Origin: Chondrus crispus | Lineage: Eukaryota; Rhodophyta; Florideophyceae; Gigartinales; Gigartinaceae | Assembly (NCBI RefSeq): GCF_000350225.1 | Contig: NW_005179116.1 | Location: 62,001-126,000 of the forward strand | DNA length: 64,000 nt | Reading direction: 5' to 3' | Part shown: positions 51,640 to 60,733 of the stretch, one piece after another | Numbering within the stretch: position 1 is the first letter of the stretch | Layout: each line of letters opens with the position of its first letter | The notes under the pieces: model-generated | The model's database searches: none | Seen by the model: only the letters and a program-made list of their open reading frames with translations | Told to the model about the DNA's origin: nothing | Program-made: the position numbers and the translations under genes

Positions 51640-51998
51640 GTGCGTTTTTTCGCGAAGAAGTTGTGGGGGAGAGTTGGGGTACTGTACAGGGTACAGTACC
51701 CAGGAGTGGCCCCAGGACCAAAGCCTTCAAAAGATGATTTTATTGGTCTACGTGTACGCCAGGTGTACACGTGGACAATCTCCCTTTGAAGGGCGGCGGT
51801 CCTGGGAAGTGGAAGATGCTGGCGGCCCCTCTATAAGAGAAAGGGGCGCGCCGCGACACCCCGCGACAAGAGGGACAGAACGAAACAACAACACGCCGGA
51901 CTGACCCCCGCTCTTGCAAATAAACTTCACGCTTCTGAAAAAAAAACTTTTCTCTCTCCCCTACGCGCGCGGCCTTCCTCCCCCCTTTTCGCCGCAAC
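51640..51998 (+). promoter_or_regulatory. LTR-like leader of element F
   Basis: It contains an inverted repeat GGGTACTGTAC-AGG-GTACAGTACCC (51677-51701), TATAAGA (51832-51838), AATAAA (51919-51924) and a pyrimidine-rich leader before the gag ATG. The order matches an LTR with U3, R and leader. The left edge is obscured by the insertion of element E. Confidence 0.6.
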
Positions 51999-53391
51999 AT
52001 GGTACTCTTGTGGAGGGGTGGCAAAGAAGACGGCTCCCTGTCACAGTTTGACGGGTCGAAGCCGGCCGACGTTCACAAGTTCTTCTTCGTCTTCGAGAAT
52101 GTTGCCACCTCTGGCAAGTCGGACGAAGAAAGGGCATCTGAACTCCTTCGCTACCTGGAGGGAGATGCATTCGAGTTATTTTATTAAGCCTTTGTCAAGA
52201 ACGGAGATATCAGTGCAGATGGCTCCGACTACCAGAAGGTCAAGAAGGCCTTGGTCGAGCGGTTCGCCCCGGTTGAATCACCTGAAGATGTGATTCGGGA
52301 TGCCATGGCCGCTCGCCTTTCTTTCGGGGATCTCAGTGGGTCCCTTCGAAACTCAGACCGTCTCTACGACAAGGCGGGATTCAACGACGAATTGAAGTTC
52401 GGACTGCTTCGCAACGCCGTGATGGAACATCTCGAGTTGGCCCAGTTTGCCATCTATCGAGGTGCGAAGACCTACAAGGCCCTATTCGATGCAATCATGG
52501 ACTTCTGGTCTCGTCGCTGCGCCTTTCAGGCGGCAGAGAACTCCTTGAGCAATTCGCGCTACCAGGGGTCAGAGAGCTCGCAAGTTATGTATGAGCCGAG
52601 AGGACAAGGTGGGTCAAAAAGCGTCATGATGCGTTCAAAAGCTCCCTTGTCTCCACTGGAGACGAAGGTTGACGCTTTAGCTGATCGACTAGCCGATATT
52701 TCCCTTATTATCAAGAAGAATCAGTCGAGGGATGACGCAACAGCATTCCGCCCCGCCCACAATCGTACTTGTTGTTATTGCAAACGACCGGGTCATGGCG
52801 CTAATAGATGCGATGCAAATCCGCATAGGGACACGAAATGCCCTCGCTGCGGAAAATTTGGTNNNNNNNNNNNNNNNNNNNNNNNNNNNNNNNNNNNNNN
52901 NNNNNNNNNNNNNNNNNNNNNNNNNNNNNNNNNNNNNNNNNNNNNNNNNNNNNNNNNNNNNNNGAAAATTTGGTCATTCAGAGACAAGCTGTTGGGCTAG
53001 AATTGGTCCACAGAGGGGAGGTAGCAGTCCCTGCCCTCCTAAGAAGACCCAGACGGATATTGCCGTGTCGGGTACACAGACGGGCTCCACAGGAAACCAG
53101 GTGAGTGTTGTGACGCACGACGACCTCCCTGCTGATGATAAGTTAGTGGCATCAGTCAAGAGAAACGCCGATGGAGAGCCGGTGGCCAAGACGCGAAAGG
53201 ATGGTGGCGGCGAGCCAATCCCGTCCCTTTTCAACCCGCGTAAGTACTGGACTCGGAACCACATGAGGAAACCTCCTAAGCCCGGCCGTCGAATAAGAAA
53301 GAAGAGGACAAGTAAGAAGAAGGCCGTTCAAGAGCGCTCGGGGAAGTACGACGTGGTTTCTTCCCTCGCGAACGCCCCCCCCCCGGTTTGA
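51999..53391 (+). pseudogene. gag: Gag of element F, with in-frame stop, N gap and frame change
   Basis: From ATG 51999 (MVLLWRGGKEDGSLSQFDGS) the frame has TAA at 52185-52187 (ELFY-stop-AFVKNG), then continues (ALVERFAPVESPEDVIRD, RNAVMEHLELAQF). A first CCHC knuckle is CYCKRPGHGANRC; the second, CPRCGKFGHSETSC, is split by the run of Ns. A Lys/Arg-rich region follows and the frame ends at 53391 after a run of 10 C residues (about 53376-53385). Removing the gap by its 11-base overlap restores the second knuckle. Confidence 0.8.
52863..52963. other. Artificial run of 101 N
   Basis: The bases before and after it share GAAAATTTGGT. The gap most likely has negative size and stands for no missing sequence. 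Confidence 0.85.
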
Positions 53392-53852
53392 CATTCGGTC
53401 AACTGATCCGAGGAGATGGCGACGAGGCTAAGAAAGAGATCGGTCGTTTGTTCAACAGTCGCCCTAGACGCCCCGTAGCTGCTTCGATCAGTACTTTGCC
53501 GAAACGTCTGAAATTAGTTTCTGTACAAGTCTACGGGACACAAATGAGAGCATTGTTAGACTCAGGAGCTATCCCTAACGTTATGAATGCGTCTATGGCA
53601 TCGAAGCTCTCTCTGTCTCCAAAGCCGACCTCGACGAAGATTACGGTCGCCAATGGACAAAAGACAACCTGCTTAGGTTCCATCGAGGAAGTTCCTGTCA
53701 CGTTCAATGGTGCTGTTACTTCACTCAACTTCTTGGTTGTTGAAGGATCCCCAGTTGATATCTTAATCGGGTATCCAACTCTCGAAGAACTTGAAGCCTG
53801 CATCGATCTAGGTCACCAGTCTGTTAGAATGTTGATCGGAAACAAACCGTGA
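53388..53852 (+). pseudogene. Retropepsin domain of element F
   Basis: A 154-codon frame after the poly-C run. LLDSGAIPNVMN is the aspartic protease active site and VDILIGYPTLEEL the second conserved segment. The linking VANGQKTTCLGSIEEVPVTF is typical of gypsy-type proteases. It was probably in one polyprotein with gag before the frame change. It overlaps the following frame by four bases (ATGA). Confidence 0.82.
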
Positions 53853-54346
53853 AAATGAGTCTGGAGTTTGATCAAGTAAGTCCTATCATCGCGGATTCGG
53901 AGACTGATAGTGAGGACTTCACTTCTGATGTCGAGTCATTCGCCTCAGAAAATTCGTCGGAAGAAGAGACCTATGTTGTCGCCATCCTCGGCGATGAATC
54001 TTTCGAGCTAGACTTAACTCTGGACGGAGCGATCGGAAAAGATGAGGAAGTAGAATCACCTGATTCGAACGTCATCAACAAGGCCGTGAAAATGCTTCGG
54101 GAAAAACATGTGCATCTTGACAATGAAGCTCAAGCAGTCATTGAGACCGCCCTGATGGGTAAGAGTATCGTTGCTACAACCCTTGACGACCTTCGGCCTG
54201 CTAAAGTCCCAATCAAGCTCCATTTCGAGTTAGATGATACTAATCCGATCTATCACTCGGCGAGGAGAAACATCGATGGAGGTTTTGAAAAAGTTCTGAG
54301 CCATGCAGACGGATTTCTTGTCCCGAGCTCGGGAGTATTCTCGTAA
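53849..54346 (+). pseudogene. Pre-RT portion of Pol of element F
   Basis: 165 codons. The first half is acidic (SETDSEDFTSDVESF). The end has the conserved lead-in to gypsy RT (PIKLHFELDDTNPIYHSARR, compare HRIELKPGARPIYQGLYR in C). The RT domain that should follow is missing; the frame ends soon after. Confidence 0.7.
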
Positions 54347-55790
54347 CTCTTTCCTCAAGAACTTGAGTTTCTTGTTCGTTTCTTGTAACCTGTCTCTGGT
54401 TATATCGGATAAAGAGGGACTCATAAAATCAATAATGGACATCCCTCTATCATGTCTCCCGGAGAGAGAAAATGATCGTCACCTGTGCGTTAAGAAGAAT
54501 ATTCAAGCAGTACAAGAAGTCATGCAGAAATTCCCAGAGCTGCTTCTGCGCTGCAAATATGATGTCACCGTATTTCGCAATAAGGATGATATGATCTCAG
54601 GGTTAAGAGGGGAGCTCAGAAGAGTGAGAACAAGCTGCCACCTTTTCGCAATCGCAATAGAATTCTTGATCAGCTATCATCAACTGACACATGCAGAGGA
54701 ACTTTTCTCATGCACAAAGATGCACTCAGATACGTCTTCGGTATTGCAGTCGCCTTTAAAGAGATTGCGCAAGTCACTTACCGTAAGTTGAGATTCGGGT
54801 CTACCGGCAATGAATTGGCTGGGGGGATGCCATTGGCATTGGAATAGTGCCCCCTGGACACGACGTTAGGAAAAAATTATATACTCTGAGGTCCTAAACA
54901 TGCTGCAAAAGACATATGAAACGACTAATCTCGCAGATAATGAATCGATCGGTGATGAATCGAATGAACTGGATATGACTTATGACGAGAACTACCAGTC
55001 CGATGACGAAGACGTTGTAATTGTAACGTGACATTAATGGTAAACTTAAGATAGATGTATAGACCACAGTACACAATGAGTAAATTTAGGACGACTTCCT
55101 TTGCCATCAGTCAGGAGTACCACCACATGCTATCTCACATGCGATCTATTGCTTCGAACCGTGGCTCCGCATCTCGAGCTCGAACTCCTTGCATCCGAGG
55201 ACTATTGGTAAGCTATATCCTGTTATAACATAGCTTTCTTTAAGGGGGAATTGGGGTTGGGTTTGCGTAAACCTTGACGGTGGTATAGCTCATCCACTTA
55301 AGTGTATGAGTATTGGTTGCACCTTCCTCAAAATCCAATTGCCGGACGCAGAGTTTGCTATGACATGCTGTGAGATGAAAGCTTTATAGGGCTGGACAAT
55401 ATAAGGTCCAGAAGTGACACGATTTCCTGCGATGTAGCGGTGCACTGATTCAAGACGGTGAGTCCCTTGGTCATGTGATACAATCGCTCCGGCCGCCAGA
55501 TTTCTGATACCAACTACTTCCGATACAAACGCGAGACTGCACACGTACCAAACTATACCTTGTTAAGAAAGACCTTCCGGTTTCCCCTAACTGCTCAACG
55601 AAGATAGATGTCCCTTACGATTGGAGCCCCTGCACGCACAATATCGCCCCGTAGGGAGTAATGTAGACTATCTATCGTAAACAAACCAAAGTGAAATCAA
55701 TACCCAAGAGAATAGACATGTGAGTGAAGCCCAGGGAAGGGCGTTCAAATATGGACATGGGTGGGCAAGAGAAATAGATATGGCGGGGAA
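54347..55790. other. Unresolved remnant right of element F
   Basis: Open stretches at 54303-54791 (plus) and 55544-55290 (minus) contain protein-like sequence I do not recognise. The first has no RT motif. Together with the acidic segment at 54960-55020 they are probably decayed transposon sequence. Confidence 0.4.
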
Positions 55791-56530
55791 GTCATAGGCT
55801 CACACTAGTATATACAACGCAATTAGTTTTGTATATTTTGTGAGTTTGTAGAAAATTGTACCAATTTGGACTGCAAAATTCAGGGGATGAATAATTATAA
55901 TTTTTGCAAGCATTTGGCAGGTACGAGAAAGTCGTACGACTACCTCGAGACGTCCCCATGTCCCCAATTCTCTGTGGATGGAGGGTGTGGGTGGATAAAG
56001 TACGTGCTTCACATATGGGATCGAAAATGGCCCTGTCCAACCATGAGCCGGTACAAATGCACTGCTTGCGACATTGCCGTTGCTCTTTCTACCTATCCGT
56101 TGTCGACGGCCTGTCCTGCTCTCACCGTCACCTCAACATCGCGCCACGTAAGATTCGACCAAGTGCGAAGAAGGCGAAGGCTGCAAACCAAAGCGAGACC
56201 GCCACATCCGTGACGGAGAAGAGCTTCGCCTCGGACTGCGGCGTCCTCCTTCTCATAGATGGCGTCGATCCTATAACGCCTCAATGAGGGCACTGCTCTG
56301 AGCGAGGCAGCGCGTTTGCGGACGGGAGAAAGAGGCCGGGAATAGGGAGTGGGACGCTTGCGGCCCTTTCCACGGCCTGTAGCTGCGTTGGGGTTTTCTT
56401 TCTCGCCATTTTGGAGGACGGAAGGAGGTGGCAATGAGGAATGGGAGGGTTCGGGAAACAGATGGAGAGAGGGGCCGCTTGTTGGCGTTAGAAGGCGCTC
56501 AATGGCCGAAATGATGTATTGGGTGACATT
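55791..56530. other. A/T-rich intergenic stretch, possible gene relic
   Basis: Two overlapping plus-strand frames (55866-56213 and 55904-56287) together give a Cys/His-rich pattern (CPQF, GGC, YKCTAC, then GLSCSHRH after a frame change). It could be a zinc-ribbon relic, for example the end of a transposase. Otherwise I see nothing. Confidence 0.3.
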
Positions 56531-56547
56531 TTAATACCGTTGCGTCC

Positions 56548-56594
56548 GATGAACGTCCTGGTGAGTATATGGAACACTTTCCAGGACGTTCATC
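56548..56594. terminator. 14 bp perfect inverted repeat just past the dioxygenase-like gene
   Basis: GATGAACGTCCTGG (56548-56561) and its reverse complement (56581-56594) enclose 19 bases. It lies 25 bases beyond the stop of the minus-strand gene, so the transcript would end in a strong stem-loop. It might be an RNA-processing signal or the end of a mobile unit; the role is not shown. Confidence 0.5.
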
Positions 56595-56618
56595 TTCATC
56601 AGAAAATCCCAACACACG

Positions 56619-57878
56619 CTATTCCGAATCATCATCGGTCTCCCTTGTTTTCTCTGGGCCTTTCCAAGAAACCTTGAACTTGTATTGCATGTGGATTTGA
56701 TCTTCGAGCATATTTCTGTCCTTACGTCGTATGAAGTACATATGTCCCCGAACGGGACGTCCGTGGTTGTACAAAGTGGATTCTTTTTTGACTGCTTTCC
56801 CAACTAGCATCTCAGGGCGTTCATAGTAACCGGCACCTGCATGTTCCAGATCAGCACGTCCAAAGAATATTGAGTGCGGTGGGACCGTTACCAGTTTCGC
56901 TTCCACGAGATTCGCCCACATCTGCCTTTTGGGCTTACAGGCATACTTATAGATATGCGTACGAGGCCACTCCCAAATGGCAGCAGGATCGCTTCCTGTG
57001 AAGATTGTAAAAAAGCTGCCATTACCACATTCAGATCCCTCTCCCGGTTCATCAGCTGCAAAATCTGAATGAATTGCTTGCGTCTTGCAACCTCTTCCTG
57101 TCAGAATAATTCGACTTCCGCTGCTCGGAATGGAACACCCCTCATCCTCATCTGCAACCGAGGTAATGTTGCCTTCGTAATAAACACCGGCACTCATATC
57201 ATAATACTCCCTATAGACATTGGGGATGCACTCGTTCGTATTGGGCTTCTTCATGCTCTTCGACGTCATCCGAAGGAGAAACAGCGCCATGGCCACAGTA
57301 ACCTCAGCCTCCGCTTTGCACTTCATCACTTCATATGCTTCATCCCCTTCTTCTGCACAACAGGCTTCCAGGTCCTCAAACAGAGCCTTTCGTTTAGTAA
57401 TGAAACTAAGTTCGCCATCAGCGGCGTCGTTACGGGCGCTGTTCCTGCTATGAATTCTGCCCCAAGTCTCTGTTCTCCGGCCCTTGATGAAGCCTTTCTC
57501 GGAAGGAAACAAAGCACTAAAGTACGTCAGAACGATTTCCCACGGATTGTTAGTCGGTGCAGCTGATAGAGCGTCACCCGGCCTCCGTGGGTCATCACAT
57601 CCTACGACCATGAAATCTCGAAGAATGCAGTAACCGTTCTCGCGAACTTCCTGAGCCTTCCATGCAAAGAAGGCCCATCCGTAAGCTCTTGATGATGCTT
57701 CTTTCCATTCCATTTCTCCAAATTCGTCCTTTTCGGCACTGCTCTCTGCTGGATGAACATCTGATGTTTTGTTCGCGCGAAGAAGGCTCTCGTATCTCCT
57801 GTGAGTCTCTCTTCGGTCATGTGTGAGAGAGATAAAGGGCCCATTCCTCTCTGCACCTGTATATTGGCGTGTCCCCAC
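56619..57878 (-). CDS. 2OG-Fe(II) dioxygenase-like protein
   Basis: Up to 419 residues; starts are GTG 57878 or ATG 57713, the latter more plausible. The C-terminal half has the double-stranded beta-helix signature of 2-oxoglutarate/iron dioxygenases: H-x-D in QAIHSDFA (near 57,068), an SFFTIFTGSDPA strand, VPPHSIFFGRADLEHAGAGYY with the distal His (56841-56843), and a late Arg in VRGHMYF. Such enzymes oxidise proteins, small molecules or nucleic-acid bases, and some (TET/JBP, AlkB-like) are carried by transposons. The substrate here is unknown. The N-terminal half (RENGYCILRDFMV) resembles the first strand of such domains. It shares its strand with the ParB-like gene upstream, 186 bases away. 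Confidence 0.65.
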   Translation of the reverse strand: MGTRQYTGAERNGPFISLTHDRRETHRRYESLLRANKTSDVHPAESSAEKDEFGEMEWKEASSRAYGWAFFAWKAQEVRENGYCILRDFMVVGCDDPRRPGDALSAAPTNNPWEIVLTYFSALFPSEKGFIKGRRTETWGRIHSRNSARNDAADGELSFITKRKALFEDLEACCAEEGDEAYEVMKCKAEAEVTVAMALFLLRMTSKSMKKPNTNECIPNVYREYYDMSAGVYYEGNITSVADEDEGCSIPSSGSRIILTGRGCKTQAIHSDFAADEPGEGSECGNGSFFTIFTGSDPAAIWEWPRTHIYKYACKPKRQMWANLVEAKLVTVPPHSIFFGRADLEHAGAGYYERPEMLVGKAVKKESTLYNHGRPVRGHMYFIRRKDRNMLEDQIHMQYKFKVSWKGPEKTRETDDDSE

Positions 57879-58063
57879 AGACAGTGGTGAATGCGTTGAA
57901 GGTCTTCAGGACGAAGTAGTTGTACAGCCCGATGGTCCCCCGGAACTCCAAGAATCTGAAGGACCGGTGAGGTGCACTCAATAATAGGATTCTTAGGTTC
58001 AGGCCAGTCGAGAGGTAACGTAGATAGCAAACCATGTAGACCCAAACTGTGCAACTGGAACCA

Positions 58064-60367
58064 TTATTTGTCATATCCAGTTCTAGGCAGAGTAAGTCGC
58101 AAGTGCTCCGGGAACGCGGGGAGGTGATCGTCAAATGGGCGGCGTTCTTGAACAAAGGGACGTTCCCCTTCCTCTCCCGCGGAAGGACTGTTCTCTTCAG
58201 ACCCCTGTAGCTCCTCCTCAACCGGTTTGGGATCCTTATGTGGATCTTTCCTCGGAATATATAAAGCATCTATGTCGAAGTCGCTATACCTGCAAGGGAA
58301 GGGCTTTTTAATGGACGTACTATTCTTCTGAGGCTTCCGACGGTATGCCTTCTGTTGTTTTGTATAGTTTTGCCTCAAAAACATCAGCTCATTAGATGTT
58401 TTTGCTTGTTTTGTCCTCGAAGACTTGCGTTGTGTCACTATATGTTGGGATGTAAAGGAATCATCTTGGCCTTCGTGTTCCGAATCTCTTTGACTTGCGT
58501 CAGCAGCCCTGACTACCTGCCTGGCGAACTTTTTTCGGCGAGCAGAACACTTGTTTTGTCTTTTGGCTACAGATGCATTGGATGATCCGTGGACCTGAAA
58601 TTTGGCCATTGTGTTGGCAAGCATATCACGGACAGTACTACCGGGAGAACTTGGCAAGTTCATGATCTTCTCCAGTGCCATATTGTATCGCTCACCCGTA
58701 TCTCGTGTGATACTTTCCAGCTTCTGAACCTCTTCAAAGAATGTCCGTGCTCCATTTCTGAATGAACCCTTCGCACCTTTGTTTCTTACATACAACAGTA
58801 ATCTCATGACAAATTCTAAAGCAAGAATCTGCGTACCAGCTTCGAGGCGATGGAATGACGTATCCTCAACATGTGTCATCCTCATTACAGGGTTCCGGTT
58901 CCAAAGATTCCTGAATGTTTCATACACTTCTGGGTGTCTGTAGAAAGTCAATGTAATACGGGCAAATCGTCTTTGAGTGAACTCCTTTTTGTCCGGAATG
59001 GGCCCAAAAAACATGAAGGACTTGAACACTGCTCGAGAATTCAGAGAGAGTTTCCTAGTCCTCAGCCGTTCGACAAGGGATCTAATGCTTGAAACGGAGG
59101 AGTATACTAGGTCATCAAATGTAGCCGGTGCTCTTCTCTCCCCTCTCCGATTCAGTTCATTCTCAATAGCTATCATCTCCTCCTCAGTCATCTGAAGATC
59201 GTCAATTCTCTCCCAGAGGACAACTGTTACATACAGTCTGCTTTCGCTTGACAGGAGCCTTCGTTCTCTTGCCAATAGACGTTGAAACTTGTACATTGCA
59301 GATGTTAGATGCAGCCCGTCGATTATAATGAGCTCCACGAGTCTCCGGTGTCCTTCCCCGTCCATTTTGTACAAAGGAAGCTCATTATCCTTGTTCCCAG
59401 GTCCAAACTCAAGCTTGGCAAGCAGCTGTTCTCCTTTGAGTGTTCGGTGCGTAGCCGCGGAAACTTTTCCGAGGGATCCAGGGACGAAATGTCCTCGTCT
59501 CATCTCCTCGTAAGGATCCTCGACATGAGAGTTACGAATACTGCGAGTACTGAATGCTGGGAGTGCTAGTTGGTCGACACAAATCCGGATTTCCTTCTGA
59601 ACGTAGTCTCCCAGACGAGCAGGAGGGGGAAGGCGATTCATGAGGTCATTAACTTCTTCGTCCTCTTCATTGTCCGAAATGTAAGAAATGTAGCCTTCGT
59701 AGCCATCAACATCCAACCCATATATTTCAACTGGTTGTCCAGAGAAATCGGAGAGAGCTGGCGCACATCTTCTAAGGGACTCCATGGAATACGCCGCATC
59801 AATAAGAGCTGTTTCTGACGCACGCCTGGTCTCAACTTGTACCGGAGCCGGTACATCACTGACAGGAACTTTGTCGATCGCTTCGGGATCGCGCGCAAAC
59901 GTGCGCGATTTGCTTTGCTCACCAGTCCTTCTCTCACTCCCTTGAGGATCTGCCTCAGGTAGGCTCAATGGCTTTCCATGCGGCAGCTCTTCGAATTGAG
60001 GGACGCGATTAACCAGTTGACGACGTTGTGCATTAGGCTTTGTAGTACGTGCTCTTCTGACGGGTTGTGACATCCGTTCCATAACGCGCCGACGTTTGGA
60101 CCCATGTGCATTGTTACCTTTCGAGATTTCCCTGAAGCCAGACCCGGGTGACCACGCAATGGCTACTCGCTCAGCACTGCTGGACCCTTTCGGGTCGGGA
60201 GAGCCGAAATCATGTACGTTATCCGTGACCACGCCGGACTCTCCCACTGGGGCCCCGACCGGTGCCTCGCGACCTTTCGATGGCGCCCGGCTAGCGTTCT
60301 TGGCGAAATCTTCTCCCCCCTTGTAACCATTCCATTCCTGACCATGGATGGTCGCTGAGCGATTCAT
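58064..60367 (-). CDS. Large protein with ParB/sulfiredoxin-like segment
   Basis: ATG 60367 gives 767 residues; a GTG 42 codons upstream is possible. The N-terminal 250 are polar and basic, probably disordered, followed by an acidic patch (SDNEEDEEVNDL). The central part reads RICVDQLALPAFSTR, EEMRRGHFVPGSLG, then VELIIIDGLHLTSAMYKF and LYVTVVLWERIDDLQMTEEEMI. This is the order of a ParB-like fold, where the core is (V/I)DG-HR--A; here the Arg is Leu. A helical region (FARITLTFYRHPEVYETF) and a Lys/Arg-rich C-terminus follow. ParB-like domains bind DNA or nucleotides. It may form an operon-like pair with the dioxygenase-like gene. The frame is uninterrupted, so it may be a functional gene. 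Confidence 0.6.
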   Translation of the reverse strand: MNRSATIHGQEWNGYKGGEDFAKNASRAPSKGREAPVGAPVGESGVVTDNVHDFGSPDPKGSSSAERVAIAWSPGSGFREISKGNNAHGSKRRRVMERMSQPVRRARTTKPNAQRRQLVNRVPQFEELPHGKPLSLPEADPQGSERRTGEQSKSRTFARDPEAIDKVPVSDVPAPVQVETRRASETALIDAAYSMESLRRCAPALSDFSGQPVEIYGLDVDGYEGYISYISDNEEDEEVNDLMNRLPPPARLGDYVQKEIRICVDQLALPAFSTRSIRNSHVEDPYEEMRRGHFVPGSLGKVSAATHRTLKGEQLLAKLEFGPGNKDNELPLYKMDGEGHRRLVELIIIDGLHLTSAMYKFQRLLARERRLLSSESRLYVTVVLWERIDDLQMTEEEMIAIENELNRRGERRAPATFDDLVYSSVSSIRSLVERLRTRKLSLNSRAVFKSFMFFGPIPDKKEFTQRRFARITLTFYRHPEVYETFRNLWNRNPVMRMTHVEDTSFHRLEAGTQILALEFVMRLLLYVRNKGAKGSFRNGARTFFEEVQKLESITRDTGERYNMALEKIMNLPSSPGSTVRDMLANTMAKFQVHGSSNASVAKRQNKCSARRKKFARQVVRAADASQRDSEHEGQDDSFTSQHIVTQRKSSRTKQAKTSNELMFLRQNYTKQQKAYRRKPQKNSTSIKKPFPCRYSDFDIDALYIPRKDPHKDPKPVEEELQGSEENSPSAGEEGERPFVQERRPFDDHLPAFPEHLRLTLPRTGYDK

Positions 60368-60733
60368 ACGGATTTGAATCGCCGGGGGTGTACAGCGGTA
60401 TGGACGTAGGGTGGCAGGAGCCACTTCTTGCGGGAGAGCGAAGGTTGAAACGGCAAGACTTCCGCTGTGGACGTTTCTTGGCTCCAGCGGCACTGAGTGG
60501 TTCCGCGAATGATATGCGCCAAAATACGCTTACAACTGAACCTTTGCAAGGTTGGTGCCTCAATCCCAAATTTAACCAATTTTTAAATATCAAATTTGTG
60601 CAGTTCAGAAAGACCAAACTTTCTACAAACGGCCCGGTTCTACAAAACGACGCCATCCGATATGAAGTGTTACCCTTATCTACACACGCACACTTTCCTC
60701 CTCCTCATTTCACGTTCAAATCCAATCTAGACG
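60368..60733. promoter_or_regulatory. Divergent promoter region of the right-end cassette
   Basis: It separates the minus-strand ParB-like gene from the plus-strand methylase-like gene. A/T-rich TTTAACCAATTTTTAAATATC at about 60570-60590 is the only TATA-like stretch. No other signal is clear. Confidence 0.4.

Larger units (their letters stand above)
51640..55790 (+). mobile_element. Element F: decayed LTR retrotransposon lacking RT and integrase
   Basis: An LTR-like leader, gag, retropepsin and the pre-RT part of pol are followed directly by unrecognised sequence, so most of pol is deleted. An acidic segment (DESNELDMTYDENYQSDDED, about 54960-55020) ending in a stop and a purine run AAGGGGGAATTGGGG (about 55241-55255) may be the end of pol and a polypurine tract. 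No second LTR could be matched. Left and right limits are approximate. Confidence 0.55.
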
